From: Pseudoflavitalea sp. G-6-1-2
GTDB lineage: Bacteria > Bacteroidota > Bacteroidia > Chitinophagales > Chitinophagaceae
Direction of reading: 5' to 3'
NCBI RefSeq assembly: GCF_012927185.1
Contig: NZ_JABBGB010000001.1
Location: 1,364,001-1,428,000 of the forward strand
DNA: 64,000 bases
In this document: one piece after another, positions 9,875 through 19,020 of the stretch
How positions within the stretch are numbered: the first letter of the stretch is position 1
Layout: each line of letters starts with the position of its first letter
Translations under genes and position numbers: made by a program
Notes under the pieces: generated by a model
Databases searched by the model: none
The model's input: the letters and a program-made list of their open reading frames with translations, nothing else
Told to the model about the DNA's origin: nothing

Positions 9875-11074
9875 TTAAATAAAATCCATGTAGTCGAACT
9901 TTCTGCCGAGTATCGCCTGGTCGTTTGCTCCCAGCCATTTGTTGAGCAGGGTGGCATACACATTTTTGAAATCTACACTGTATTGCAGATCCCCGTTTTT
10001 GAGATTGCCGAGATCCGGCATGGCATTCAGCAGTCCTTTCTGTTTCAGCGCACCGCTGATGAAGAACATATTATTCGCAGTTCCATGATCGGTTCCGCCG
10101 CTGGCATTCTGCGCAACTCTTCTGCCGAACTCGGAGAAGGTCATCAGCATCACATCCTGAAAGCGGTTGTTCTGCTGAAGGTCTTTCACGAAGGCCGTGA
10201 TGGCTGCATTCATTTCGGTGAAAAGTCTGTTCTGCTGTCCGCTCTGGCCAACATGCGTATCGAAACTGCCGAGTGAGAGATAATACACTTTGGTGTTGAT
10301 GTCGGAGAAGATAAGCGATGCAATTGTTTTGAGGCTATTGCCGATATCTGTTGTTGGATAGCTTGTAGATGTAGGATGGATGCGGCTTTGCTTGAAAATG
10401 TAATCTGCACTGCTCATGGTCTCCGCCATGGTTTTGTACAGATAGTCCACGGGCTGTTCGCCGCTTTCATCCTGATGATTTTTGATTACTTCCCTGAAAT
10501 ATTTTTCATTGGATGTATTGAAGAGCCTGCGCGGATCTTTCATTGCAAGTCCCTTCACGTGCTCGCCTTTCATGGCCATGCTGAGCATATCGTCGAGCTC
10601 TAATGCCTGTGTGGGTTTGTCGCAACCGGCACACTGCGCATCGAGATAGCGGCCGAGCCATCCGGTGTACACAAATTTATCGCTGTCGCTGGCGCTATGC
10701 CAGATATCCATGCTGCGGAAATGCGAGCGGTCGGGATTGGGATAACCTACGTTGTTGAGAATACCGAGACTGCCATTGTCGTAGAGGTCTTTCAGTCCGG
10801 TGAGTGCAGGGTGCAAACCCGCTTCGTCAGTGAGTTGCAGCGCTGCTTCCCTTTCGATGCCGAGTTTGGGACGTACTTTATAATAGATATCGTTTCGAAC
10901 AGGAATCACCGTATTCAAACCATCATTGCCGCCGCTGAGCTGCAGTATCACCATCACTTTATTGCCGGGAGGAACAAAGCCGGGTGTTTCAAAAGCTTTC
11001 ATGAATTTGGGCAGCATCATCGATGCAGTGGCCAGTGATCCGATCTGTAGAAATTCTTTTCTTTTCAAAAGCAT
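9875..11074 (-). CDS. DUF1501 family protein (sulfatase-like fold)
   Basis: The protein has 399 residues. It starts with LLKRKEFLQIGSLATASMMLP, resembling a twin-arginine type signal (KRKEFLQ), so export through Tat or Sec is likely. DUF1501 proteins have an alkaline-phosphatase/sulfatase-like fold. Motifs visible here are ILQLSGGNDGLNTVIP near the N-terminus, YLSLGSFDTHVGQSGQQNRL in the middle and FSEFGRRVAQNASGGTDHGTAN, with the His and Asp that would bind metal. The partner DUF1800 gene ends 21 bp upstream in the same operon, an arrangement common to this pair in Bacteroidota, Planctomycetes and Proteobacteria. The biochemical role is unknown; export or surface processing of the pair is inferred. 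Confidence 0.88.
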   Translation of the reverse strand: MLLKRKEFLQIGSLATASMMLPKFMKAFETPGFVPPGNKVMVILQLSGGNDGLNTVIPVRNDIYYKVRPKLGIEREAALQLTDEAGLHPALTGLKDLYDNGSLGILNNVGYPNPDRSHFRSMDIWHSASDSDKFVYTGWLGRYLDAQCAGCDKPTQALELDDMLSMAMKGEHVKGLAMKDPRRLFNTSNEKYFREVIKNHQDESGEQPVDYLYKTMAETMSSADYIFKQSRIHPTSTSYPTTDIGNSLKTIASLIFSDINTKVYYLSLGSFDTHVGQSGQQNRLFTEMNAAITAFVKDLQQNNRFQDVMLMTFSEFGRRVAQNASGGTDHGTANNMFFISGALKQKGLLNAMPDLGNLKNGDLQYSVDFKNVYATLLNKWLGANDQAILGRKFDYMDFI

Positions 11075-11095
11075 GGTATAGCTGTTTGATGCGGT

Positions 11096-12541
11096 TTAAC
11101 AAAGTTGGTATTCTGGTGTGCTCATCAGCTGAATGGTAGCAGTTCTGATGTAACTGTCTCTGGTGCTGCTGTCGGAGAATTTGTCGAGTACCGTTGTGCT
11201 TACGCCATTGCTGGTTTGCAGTACGGTATTGCTGATGGCTGTGAGCAGTTTTTCTCTTGGTATCTTTTCGAATAATTTCGTATAGGCATCCCAGTTGACT
11301 ATTGCGGAAATGATTTGTCCGCCTTTCTTTGGCGCCTGTTTGGGTTTGTCTTTCATGCCCATCATCTGATCGTCATCGTCTTTGGGTTGCAGCGCCAATG
11401 GGTCTTCGGCATAGATCATTTGCGGAATGCGGAGGCGGAGCATAAGAGATGAGCTGTCGATCCAGTTTGTTCCTCCGGGCCATCCGGCTACGTTGGGCGG
11501 ATAGAAAAGTTGCTGGCCAAGCAGTCGCTGCAGCGTTATCTGCACTTCTTCATTGCTGATCTGCATGGGGATGGCTCTTCGTATGCCGGCGATCAGCAGT
11601 ACGGGCGATTTGATGATGGAGCCTATATTGCGATGATCGTAGAACCAGTCGCTGCTGAAAATATCCTGTAAGAGAGCAGAGATATCGTATCCGTTTTTGT
11701 AGAAACGGTCACTCAGCCATTTGATATTGTTCTCGTCTTCTTTTTCATTCACGTAATAACGATAGATCTTACGCGTAATGTATTGCGCGGTTTGCGGATG
11801 TTCGATGAGAATATTGAGCACATCGTCTCCGTCGAAATTGCCTGATTTTCCGAGTATGGTTTTTCGGCCGGTATCGTGCTGTCCCTTGCGGAATACGAAG
11901 TTGCCGGCAGGATCTGTTCCCCATCCGGTGAAGGCGCGCGCGGCTTCTTTGATATCTTCCTCGGTGTAATTGCCGCGCCCCATGGTGAAGAGCTCCATCA
12001 CTTCGCGCGCGAAGTTCTCATTGGGATGATCTTTCCTGTTCTGATTATTGTTGAGGAAGTTGATCATGCCTCCGCTTTTGCTTACAGCCCGGAGCAGGTC
12101 TGGAAATTTTCCGAGTGCATTGGTTCGAACTGCGTCGAGCAATTGTTGCTGATGCAATATGTTTTGTGAACGGCAGGCAAAATGTCCATGCCAGAAGAGG
12201 GCTGCTTTTTCACGAACCTGATCTTCACTGTTCACCATCTGATTGAGCCAGGTAAGATTGAGTGCACGGATCTCTTCGCGGTATCTCTCGCGGAGGAGTT
12301 TTTTATCTTCCTCGCTCAGTTGCCGTTTGCTTCTGATCACTTCGCTCAATCCCATGTAAAGGGTCTTCACATCAGCATCTGCCACATCGATGTAAGGCGG
12401 CAGTTTCGACGAGTCTTTGAACAGATTCTTCAGTAACTGTTTGTTGGAAATGCCTTCGAGTTCTTCTGCAGAGAGTGTGCCGGGACCGAAGCCTGCTCTC
12501 CATAATAAATGCTGGTTCCTGAGCTGCGTGGAAATTCCCAT
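11096..12541 (-). CDS. DUF1800 family protein
   Basis: The protein has 481 residues from the ATG at 12541. This start gives the typical N-terminus (MGISTQLRNQHLLWRAGFGP); the 58 codons further upstream are in frame but look non-coding and overlap the previous gene's terminator. Family motifs include HLLWRAGFG, ENFAREVMELFTMGRGNYTEEDIKEAARAFTGW, FDGDDVLNIL and PPNVAGWPGG. DUF1800 proteins are almost always paired with DUF1501 proteins, as here. No enzymatic activity is established for the family. No signal peptide is seen, unlike many relatives. The C-terminus carries an acidic, Met-rich insert (residues about 395-420). Confidence 0.88.
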   Translation of the reverse strand: MGISTQLRNQHLLWRAGFGPGTLSAEELEGISNKQLLKNLFKDSSKLPPYIDVADADVKTLYMGLSEVIRSKRQLSEEDKKLLRERYREEIRALNLTWLNQMVNSEDQVREKAALFWHGHFACRSQNILHQQQLLDAVRTNALGKFPDLLRAVSKSGGMINFLNNNQNRKDHPNENFAREVMELFTMGRGNYTEEDIKEAARAFTGWGTDPAGNFVFRKGQHDTGRKTILGKSGNFDGDDVLNILIEHPQTAQYITRKIYRYYVNEKEDENNIKWLSDRFYKNGYDISALLQDIFSSDWFYDHRNIGSIIKSPVLLIAGIRRAIPMQISNEEVQITLQRLLGQQLFYPPNVAGWPGGTNWIDSSSLMLRLRIPQMIYAEDPLALQPKDDDDQMMGMKDKPKQAPKKGGQIISAIVNWDAYTKLFEKIPREKLLTAISNTVLQTSNGVSTTVLDKFSDSSTRDSYIRTATIQLMSTPEYQLC

Positions 12542-12646
12542 GAGGAAAATGGTTTTGCGTTTGACTGATGGGTATGCCGGAAGTTTAACAAGCTGTTGGG
12601 AAAAGGATGAAATGATCGCTGAGATTGAATTGCAACAATGATGCCT

Positions 12647-12688
12647 GTAAAAACAAAGAGAGAGCCGATACACAGCTCCCTCTTTGTT
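12647..12688 (-). terminator. Terminator downstream of the outer-membrane barrel genes
   Basis: AACAAAGAG plus GAGC (12652-12665) pair with GCTC plus CTCTTTGTT (12675-12688), with one mismatch; on the minus strand the stem is followed by a run of T. It separates the barrel genes from the DUF1800 gene. Confidence 0.75.
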
Positions 12689-12711
12689 GAAGAATATTTG
12701 TAATGTGTAGA

Positions 12712-13356
12712 TCACTTATTGCCTAAGAGAAAGCGGATGCCTATTGAAAAGTTGTTGACGTTATTAAGGCTGGTATTGAGATTCAGATATTTTGTCTCAC
12801 CAATTTTCCGGTCTGCAATATTGAATTCTTCTCCTTTGCTATACTGAAAATTGAGTAGCGGGATAAAGCTTGCTTCAATTTGTATGGTTTTGGTGGCGGC
12901 ATACGATATGCCTGGAATAACTGTTAAGTTGAAAGCCTGTTGTTTACTGCGCCATACCAGTTCCGATTCAGGAAGGTATTCTGCAGAATAAAATCCTGCA
13001 CGGGCCTGGCCGAATGCGTAAAACCTTGGCAGCACATTCCAGTACTTCCGGGCAAAAAGTCCGCCCCCATAAGTATTTCTTTTGGTCTTATTCCCTTCAC
13101 TACCCGAACTTACTTGTCCGAAAGTGACATCTGCCCCAAGTATAAGATTGTCTTCAATGGCGATACCCCAGGAGGGTGAAAGAGTTAAGAAATTTACTTT
13201 TACTTCTGGCCGGTTGGGAGTCTGTTCATATCTAAATTTATCTGTTCCGAATCCCAGTGATCCGCCAATCAGATGTGTACCTTTTTTGATCTGGGCTTGC
13301 GCAGATAAACAGAAAGAAGTGATGGCAATGGCCATCAGTGCATATTTTATTTTCAT
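12712..13356 (-). CDS. Outer-membrane beta-barrel protein, paralog B
   Basis: The protein has 214 residues with a signal peptide ending at SAQAQ (residue about 22). The mature part shows alternating hydrophobic strands typical of an eight-stranded barrel of the OmpW/PorT-like class (GTHLIGGSLGFGTDKF, SWGIAIEDNLILGADVTFG, YFVG-like last strand FSIGIRFLLGNK). It closely resembles the next gene upstream in length, order of motifs and strand pattern, so the two are tandem duplicates. Ligand and role are unknown. Confidence 0.8.
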   Translation of the reverse strand: MKIKYALMAIAITSFCLSAQAQIKKGTHLIGGSLGFGTDKFRYEQTPNRPEVKVNFLTLSPSWGIAIEDNLILGADVTFGQVSSGSEGNKTKRNTYGGGLFARKYWNVLPRFYAFGQARAGFYSAEYLPESELVWRSKQQAFNLTVIPGISYAATKTIQIEASFIPLLNFQYSKGEEFNIADRKIGETKYLNLNTSLNNVNNFSIGIRFLLGNK

Positions 13357-13375
13357 GATCTGAAATTTGAAGGGG

Positions 13376-14032
13376 TTACTTGGATAAGAGAAGTTTGAAG
13401 CCTACTGTAAAGGATGCGGCATTGTTAAAGCTGCTGTTGAAATCAAAAGCACTTTTTGAACTGATCTTATTTCCGTTATTTTCTCTTACACGCGTGTTGA
13501 TGTAGTCGATAGTAAGCAGATTCATGAAAGTGCTTTCAAGGTGTACTTTTTTGCTGACAGCAAATGACACTCCCGGAAAGAAAGAGAGGCTCACCCTATG
13601 CTCTTTGCTCTGGATTTCAGGAAATGCTTCATTATTTGTTAATCCTTCCTTTGCATAGCGATAACCTAATCTTCCATTACCAAAAAGATAAAGCCGGTTT
13701 GCAATCCCCCAATATTTTCTGATGAATACACCCGCACCATATGCATCGGAATCGGGCGTTCTTAGGTTCGAATTTTTGTAAGTAATTTTTCTGTTGTCGT
13801 AGCTAAGATCGCCACCCACTACGAGATTGTCCTTGATAGCAATGCCTACTGAAGGGGCGGCTGTGATGAGGCGGTTGATTGTTTTTTCTCTATTGCCTGT
13901 TACTGAAGTGGATTCTGACCGGCTATATCCAAGGGAGCCTCCCAATAATACAGATCCCTCTTTGATCTGCGCCTGCGCATAAGTACAGGCAATACTACTC
14001 AATACTGCAAACAAGAGTAATTTTCTTTTCAT
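13376..14032 (-). CDS. Outer-membrane beta-barrel protein, paralog A
   Basis: The protein has 218 residues with a signal peptide ending at TYAQAQ. The start of the mature region (IKEGSVLLGGSLGYSRSES), the SVGIAIKDNLVVGGDLSY strand and the GVSFAVSKKVHLESTFMNLL segment align by eye with the downstream paralog (IKKGTHLIGGSLGFG, SWGIAIEDNLILGADVTFG, GISYAATKTIQIEASFIPLL). The genes are 19 bp apart and cotranscribed. The C-terminal strand FTVGFKLLLSK fits an outer-membrane barrel. Confidence 0.8.
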   Translation of the reverse strand: MKRKLLLFAVLSSIACTYAQAQIKEGSVLLGGSLGYSRSESTSVTGNREKTINRLITAAPSVGIAIKDNLVVGGDLSYDNRKITYKNSNLRTPDSDAYGAGVFIRKYWGIANRLYLFGNGRLGYRYAKEGLTNNEAFPEIQSKEHRVSLSFFPGVSFAVSKKVHLESTFMNLLTIDYINTRVRENNGNKISSKSAFDFNSSFNNAASFTVGFKLLLSK

Positions 14033-14156
14033 AAACGGGTTTGTTTTTTATGAGCGCAAATATGCAGCAATACAACACTCACAGTGACCAATACCCTGTT
14101 AAATTCGACAATAAAAATTGTAAATTTTTCGAAAGACGATTTTTTGAAAAGGCGCA

Positions 14157-14190
14157 ATAAAAAAGTGCGACGATTCAATTCGTCGCACTT
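14157..14190 (-). terminator. Rho-independent terminator of serS
   Basis: A perfect 11-bp stem (14163-14173 with 14180-14190), 6-nt loop and a run of six T on the minus strand, 67 nt after the serS stop. Confidence 0.85.
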
Positions 14191-14256
14191 ACCATTTATT
14201 TTGTTGCACTTTATTTCGATTTGATCACAGTTACCAAACCGAAAAGAATGCTGCTG

Positions 14257-15525
14257 TTAAATATTCTTAAAACCGAGATAGCTATGCAGCACTTCGGGTA
14301 ATTCAATTCCTTCTGCTGTTTGGTTGTTCTCCAGCAGGCATGCAAGAATCCTTGGCAATGCGAGTGAACTTCCATTGAGTGAATGTGCCAGTTGATTTTT
14401 TCCTGCACTGTCTTTGAAACGTACTTTCATGCGATTTGTCTGATACGCTTCAAAGTTAGATACAGAGCTTACTTCGAGCCATTTCTCCTGCGCTGCTGAA
14501 TATACTTCGAAGTCGTATGTCTGTGCAGATGCAAAGCCCATATCACCTCCGCAGAGATTGAGAATGCGATACTCAAGATTCAGAGACTGCAACAGCAATT
14601 CTACATGCAGTACCATTTCTTCGAGTACCTGATAGCTCGTTTCAGGATGTACCAGTTGAACGATCTCTACTTTCTCAAACTGATGCAGGCGGTTCAATCC
14701 ACGAACATCTTTACCGTAGCTTCCGGCTTCACGACGGAAACAGGGAGAGTAAGCAGTCATCTTTATCGGCAGATCTGTTTCTTTCAGCAGTTCATCACGA
14801 TAAATATTCGTTACCGGAACTTCAGATGTTGGAATGAGATAGAATTTATCTTCATTTATATAATACATCTGTCCTTCTTTATCGGGCAATTGTCCGGTTC
14901 CGAATGCAGATGCTTCATTCACCACAAACGGAGGAACGATCTCCGTATATCCTGCTTTTGAATTGTAGTCGAGGAAATACGCAATCAGTGCGCGCTGCAG
15001 TCTGGCGCCTTTTCCGAGATAAACCGGAAAGCCGCTTCCGGTGATCTTATTGCCGAGCTCGAAATCGATGAGCTTGTGTTTCTTCGCGAGATCCCAGTGA
15101 GGAACTGCTGTTGCAGGAAGTACAGGTCTTTTGCCACCCACACGAACCACCACATTCTCTTCCGGTGTTCTTCCTTTGGGAACATTGGCTGAAGGGAGGT
15201 TAGGCAATTTCACAATAGTGTCTTCCAGTTCCTTTTCTACGGATGCCAGTTTTTCCGATATCGGCTGGAGGCTTTCTTTCAGAGAGGGTACTGACTGCTT
15301 GAGTTTTTCAGCTTCTTCTTTCTGACCTTTTGCCATTAACTGACCGATCTCCTTGGATGCGCTGTTCACTTTCGCCTGGTTGGTATCGAACTCCAGCTGA
15401 AGTTTTTTGCGTTCATCATCCAATGCTAAGATGGTGTCTACCAGCGACAGCTCCTGGAAATGCTTAACGGTCAATCGCTCTTTTACCTGTTCTGTGTGCT
15501 GTCTGATAAAGGGAACCTGTAGCAT
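14257..15525 (-). CDS. serS: Serine-tRNA ligase
   Basis: Class II aminoacyl-tRNA synthetase charging tRNA-Ser (and tRNA-Sec where present). At 422 residues it has normal length. Residues 1-110 form the long antiparallel coiled coil that grips the tRNA variable arm (rich in Lys, Glu, Gln). The catalytic domain has motif 2 (SPCFRREAGSYGKDVRGLNRLHQFEKVE) and motif 3 (GSSLALPRILACLLENNQ). A -7 promoter box lies 20 nt upstream (15544-15551) and its terminator is at 14157-14190, so it is transcribed alone. Confidence 0.96.
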   Translation of the reverse strand: MLQVPFIRQHTEQVKERLTVKHFQELSLVDTILALDDERKKLQLEFDTNQAKVNSASKEIGQLMAKGQKEEAEKLKQSVPSLKESLQPISEKLASVEKELEDTIVKLPNLPSANVPKGRTPEENVVVRVGGKRPVLPATAVPHWDLAKKHKLIDFELGNKITGSGFPVYLGKGARLQRALIAYFLDYNSKAGYTEIVPPFVVNEASAFGTGQLPDKEGQMYYINEDKFYLIPTSEVPVTNIYRDELLKETDLPIKMTAYSPCFRREAGSYGKDVRGLNRLHQFEKVEIVQLVHPETSYQVLEEMVLHVELLLQSLNLEYRILNLCGGDMGFASAQTYDFEVYSAAQEKWLEVSSVSNFEAYQTNRMKVRFKDSAGKNQLAHSLNGSSLALPRILACLLENNQTAEGIELPEVLHSYLGFKNI

Positions 15526-15543
15526 TATTCAAATGATTTGCAA

Positions 15544-15551
15544 CAAAGATA
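15544..15551 (-). promoter_or_regulatory. Candidate -7 box for serS
   Basis: TATCTTTG on the minus strand, 19 nt before the serS start codon. No matching TTTG box is seen at 19 nt. Confidence 0.4.
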
Positions 15552-15581
15552 ATTGCTGAGGCTGCATTTTTTGCAGAACCC

Positions 15582-16091
15582 TTACTGCGACTGCTTCATT
15601 TTTTTATAAATACCGGGAATGGCGCGTTCCATGAACCGATCGGGGAGCGCCAGCTCCGTAAACCCGAACTGGCGGTAAAGCCCATGCGCATCGCGGGTTC
15701 CGAGCATAAAGCGGCGGATATTCTGCAGGTCGGGATGATTGAAGATCACCTCCATCAGCCATTTGCTGAGGCCGCGTCCGCGGTAGGTTTCATCTATAAA
15801 AACATCTGCGAGATAGCCGAATGTGGCTTTGTCGGTGATCATCCGGGCGAAGCCCACCTGGCGTTCGTTGTGATACACACCGAAACACATGGCGCCTTCA
15901 ATGGATCGTTCTACAAAAGATCTGGGGATCTCTTCGGCCCAGTATGTGCCCGAAAGCACACTGTGAACATAGTCCACATCGATCTTTTCCTTGTCGGTAC
16001 TGATGGTGTAATCGTCTTTGGTCCAGGTCATAACCCATACATTTTCACTAAAGTTAGCAATTGGGTTGGTATCAGCCTTTGTCCGATTCAT
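15582..16091 (-). CDS. GNAT family N-acetyltransferase
   Basis: Predicted acetyl-CoA dependent acetyltransferase. The acetyl-CoA motif is visible (GYLADVFIDETYRGRGLSKWLME, with R/Q-x-x-G-x-G/A as YRGRGLS), followed by NIRRFMLGTRDAHGLYRQFGF. At 169 residues the length is typical. The ATG at 16091 is taken, but MTWTKDDY beginning at 16031 is an attractive alternative start because similar proteins begin near that motif. The substrate is unknown. The gene is divergent from the next one, with 64 bp between. Confidence 0.85.
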   Translation of the reverse strand: MNRTKADTNPIANFSENVWVMTWTKDDYTISTDKEKIDVDYVHSVLSGTYWAEEIPRSFVERSIEGAMCFGVYHNERQVGFARMITDKATFGYLADVFIDETYRGRGLSKWLMEVIFNHPDLQNIRRFMLGTRDAHGLYRQFGFTELALPDRFMERAIPGIYKKMKQSQ

Positions 16092-16155
16092 ATCATATTT
16101 TAACTAATGAGATGAGCGGGAGGGCCGATCCGGAATACTGCCTATCTTTGCAGCT

Positions 16156-16500
16156 ATGCAAGTACAGGATGATCTGATGACACGCTGGTGGACGCTCGAA
16201 GCGAAGCTGGTAGAAAGGTTTGGGAAGAAGCCTGACATGGAGACTATTCTCTTTCTGATAGGTATTCAGGAATTTGGTGAGCCACGCGAGAAATTCACCA
16301 AAGAGCAGAAGCAGGATCTGATGCATATCGCTGTCTGCGCTCTCATGTCGCAGAGCGGCTACTACGAACTGGAGGGGACCGACATTGATGGCTGGCCGCA
16401 TTACAGACAACTGAAAAGTTTACCCGTAATGAATATGATAGAACAGGAGAACTTCATGAAAGATCATATCCTGCTCTATTTCGATCAGCGCGGTTTTTAA
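16156..16500 (+). CDS. Conserved hypothetical protein, 114 residues
   Basis: A small soluble, mostly helical protein (RWWTLEAKLVERFGKKPDMETILFLIGIQEFG, then KQDLMHIAVCALMSQSGYYE). No recognised domain. A TATCTTTG box lies only 6 nt before the ATG, so the message would be nearly leaderless unless translation starts at the Met codon at 16177. It is followed after 23 bp by the cyclophilin gene and probably cotranscribed with it and the DUF885 gene. Confidence 0.75.
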   Translation: MQVQDDLMTRWWTLEAKLVERFGKKPDMETILFLIGIQEFGEPREKFTKEQKQDLMHIAVCALMSQSGYYELEGTDIDGWPHYRQLKSLPVMNMIEQENFMKDHILLYFDQRGF

Positions 16501-16523
16501 TAATAGACCCCGTCCACAAAACC

Positions 16524-17222
16524 ATGAACAGATTGCTTATGATGCTGGCCCTCGCACTGGGCGCAGCCGCTTGTAGTCCACGCCTCTCCAATGGCCTCCG
16601 TACCAGCGACCTCAACAAAGATGTTGAAATGGTCACTGATAAAGGAACCCTCATCATCAGGCTTTCTGACTCCACACCCATTCACAGGGATAATTTCCTC
16701 CGACTGGTAAAAGCAAAATATTACGACAGCATACTCTTCCACAGAGTGATCAATAATTTTATGGTGCAGGGTGGCGATCCCAACAGCAAGCGCGCGAAAG
16801 CCGGCGTTATGCTTGGTGAAGGCGGACCTGCATATACCGTTCCTGCAGAATTCAGGGCATCGCTCTTCCATAAAAAAGGAGTGATCGCCGCAGCCCGCGA
16901 AGGCGACGATACCAATCCACTCAAAGCCAGCAGCGGATCACAATTTTATCTTGTTCAGGGAAAAGTTTTCACGGAGGCAGGCCTCGATTCCCTTGAAACA
17001 TACCGGCTGAGAAGAAAGATACCCGCCGATCAACGGGCTGTGTACAAAACAATCGGCGGCACGCCGCATCTGGATCTTAATTACACCGTATTTGGCGAAG
17101 TGATCAGCGGTCTCCCCGTGATAGACAGTATCGCCAAAGTAGCAACCAGCAGAGGAGAAGGCGGAGACAGACCCGTGCAGGATGTACGCATCCTCAAAGC
17201 CCGCCTGGTGAAACGACAATAA
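16524..17222 (+). CDS. Cyclophilin-type peptidyl-prolyl isomerase, lipoprotein
   Basis: The protein has 232 residues. The N-terminus LLMMLALALGAAACSP is a lipobox signal with the acylated Cys near residue 17, so it is anchored to a membrane facing the periplasm. The cyclophilin core covers residues 35-230: LFHRVINNFMVQGGDP, GVIAAAREGDD, SSGSQFYLVQG and a late YTVFGEVISGLPVIDSIA. The catalytic Arg of the FHRV motif is present. It has an insertion of about 25 residues after FYLVQGKVF compared with minimal cyclophilins. It assists folding of exported proteins. It lies 13 bp upstream of the DUF885 gene. Confidence 0.9.
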   Translation: MNRLLMMLALALGAAACSPRLSNGLRTSDLNKDVEMVTDKGTLIIRLSDSTPIHRDNFLRLVKAKYYDSILFHRVINNFMVQGGDPNSKRAKAGVMLGEGGPAYTVPAEFRASLFHKKGVIAAAREGDDTNPLKASSGSQFYLVQGKVFTEAGLDSLETYRLRRKIPADQRAVYKTIGGTPHLDLNYTVFGEVISGLPVIDSIAKVATSRGEGGDRPVQDVRILKARLVKRQ

Positions 17223-17235
17223 ACCTGTACGCCAT

Positions 17236-18981
17236 ATGTTCCATCTCTCAAAGCAGATGACTGCCTGCATCGTCGCGGGCGGCATTGTCCTATGCGCATC
17301 CCCTAACGTATCCGCACAATCGAAAAAAGAAGAAGCATTGCTTCAGCAAACCAGCGAAGTGAATAACCTGATGGTGCAGTACAATGCAGACAGGGGAAGC
17401 CTCAGCCGTTTCTACGCAGTTCCTTTTTCTCCCGAACGCAGAGAACGTTTTGTGCAATTTCAGCAGGAGTATCTGCAGAAACTCGAAGGCATTGCTTACG
17501 ATCCGCTTTCTGTAGGATCGAAAGTAGATTACCTGCTCTTCAGAAGAAATCTCAATAACCAGCTTCGTTTGCTCGATACAGAAAAAGCAGGGTATGATAA
17601 GATCAGCAGATTGCTGCCTTTCGCACCGGCGGTGTATCAGCTCGAAAAGCAACGCAGGCGCGGCCTCACGCAAGACGGAAAGAAGCTGGCCGCCGAACTG
17701 TTCGACTGGCAGAAACAGATCCGTCAGCAACTGAAACAACTTACTGCAGAACCAGAGATGGATATGGCCGATGCCGACATGGCCAGCGGCGCCACCAAAG
17801 GATTGCAGCAGGCGCTGAAATCTGTATATGATTTTTATTACGGCTACGATCCCGCCTTCAGCTGGTGGATACAGCAACCATACAAAACCACCGACAGTTT
17901 GCTCGGTGTTTATGCCTTTGCACTGAAAGCAAAAGGAAAGATCACCACAACACAAAAAGACGATGGCAGCGGCATCATCGGAAAGCCCATCGGGCGCGAT
18001 GAACTGATCCGTCAGCTTCAGTACGAAATGATCCCCTACACACCCGAAGACCTGATCGAAATGGCCAATAAAGAATTCGCCTGGTGCGATCAGGAAATGC
18101 TCAAAGCCAGCAGGGAAATGGGTTTTGGCGACGACTGGAAAAAAGCGATGGAGAAAGTGAAGAACACCTACGTTCCAGAAGGCCGTCAGCCCGAAGCCAT
18201 TCTCCGCTTGTACAATGAGAGCATCGCATTTCTGAAGAAGAATGAGCTGATCACCATTCCACCACTGGCCGAAGAAACCTGGAGAATGATCATGATGAGT
18301 CCGCAGCAGCAATTGATCAGTCCGTTTTTCTTAGGCGGCGAAGTGATCATGATCGCCTATCCTACCAACACCATGGAAGAAGACGAGAAGCTGATGAGCA
18401 TGCGCGGCAACAACCCGCATTTCTCCCGTGCCACTGTGCATCACGAACTGATTGCGGGTCACCACCTGCAAGGCTTTATGGGAGACCGTTACAAAGCATA
18501 CCGCAATTTCGATACGCCGTTCTGGATGGAAGGATGGGCCCTGTATCAGGAGTTCATTCTATGGGATAAGAAATTTCCGCAGTCGCCCGAAGACCGCATT
18601 GGCATGTTGTTCTGGAGAATGCACCGCTGTGCGCGCATCATCTTTTCGCTCAATTACCATCTTGGGAACTGGACGCCGCAGCAGTGTATAGACTTTCTGG
18701 TAGACCGTGTGAACCACGAGCGCGCGAATGCAGCAGGGGAAGTGCGGAGATCGTTCACCGGCGGTTACGGACCACTGTACCAGCTGGCCTATATGGTTGG
18801 TGGCCAGCAATTTTATGCCCTCAAAAAAGAACTGGTTGATAGCGGAAAGATGAGCTTTAAACAATTTCACGATGCCATATTGCGTGAGAACAGCATGCCT
18901 GTAGAAATGGTGCGGGCCATCCTTACCAATCAGGCTCCGAAAAAAGATTTTACCACCAGCTGGAAATTTTATGGCAAATAG
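17236..18981 (+). CDS. DUF885 family protein, probable exported metallopeptidase
   Basis: The protein has 581 residues with a signal peptide (cleavage near NVSAQS, residue about 30). DUF885 proteins are predicted zinc-dependent hydrolases with an HExxPGHH-like motif. Here it reads HELIAGHH, with H403, E404, H409/H410, the usual Pro replaced by Ala. Downstream WMEGWALYQE supplies the third metal ligand Glu typical of gluzincin-like folds. The C-terminal motif RRSFTGGYGPLYQLAYMVGGQQ is also a family hallmark. Peptidase activity is inferred from the family. It is the last gene of the 16156-18981 unit. Confidence 0.85.
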   Translation: MFHLSKQMTACIVAGGIVLCASPNVSAQSKKEEALLQQTSEVNNLMVQYNADRGSLSRFYAVPFSPERRERFVQFQQEYLQKLEGIAYDPLSVGSKVDYLLFRRNLNNQLRLLDTEKAGYDKISRLLPFAPAVYQLEKQRRRGLTQDGKKLAAELFDWQKQIRQQLKQLTAEPEMDMADADMASGATKGLQQALKSVYDFYYGYDPAFSWWIQQPYKTTDSLLGVYAFALKAKGKITTTQKDDGSGIIGKPIGRDELIRQLQYEMIPYTPEDLIEMANKEFAWCDQEMLKASREMGFGDDWKKAMEKVKNTYVPEGRQPEAILRLYNESIAFLKKNELITIPPLAEETWRMIMMSPQQQLISPFFLGGEVIMIAYPTNTMEEDEKLMSMRGNNPHFSRATVHHELIAGHHLQGFMGDRYKAYRNFDTPFWMEGWALYQEFILWDKKFPQSPEDRIGMLFWRMHRCARIIFSLNYHLGNWTPQQCIDFLVDRVNHERANAAGEVRRSFTGGYGPLYQLAYMVGGQQFYALKKELVDSGKMSFKQFHDAILRENSMPVEMVRAILTNQAPKKDFTTSWKFYGK

Positions 18982-19020
18982 GTTGCTTTTCTTAATCTTT
19001 GCAGCACTAAATTTTACGTC

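Noticed and set aside
12542-12715. N-terminal extension of the DUF1800 protein
   Set aside because: Overlaps the terminator at 12647-12688; the Met at 12541 gives the family-typical start.
17290-18312. 340-codon open frame opposite the DUF885 gene
   Set aside because: Antisense shadow with Phe/Cys/His-rich composition and no domain.
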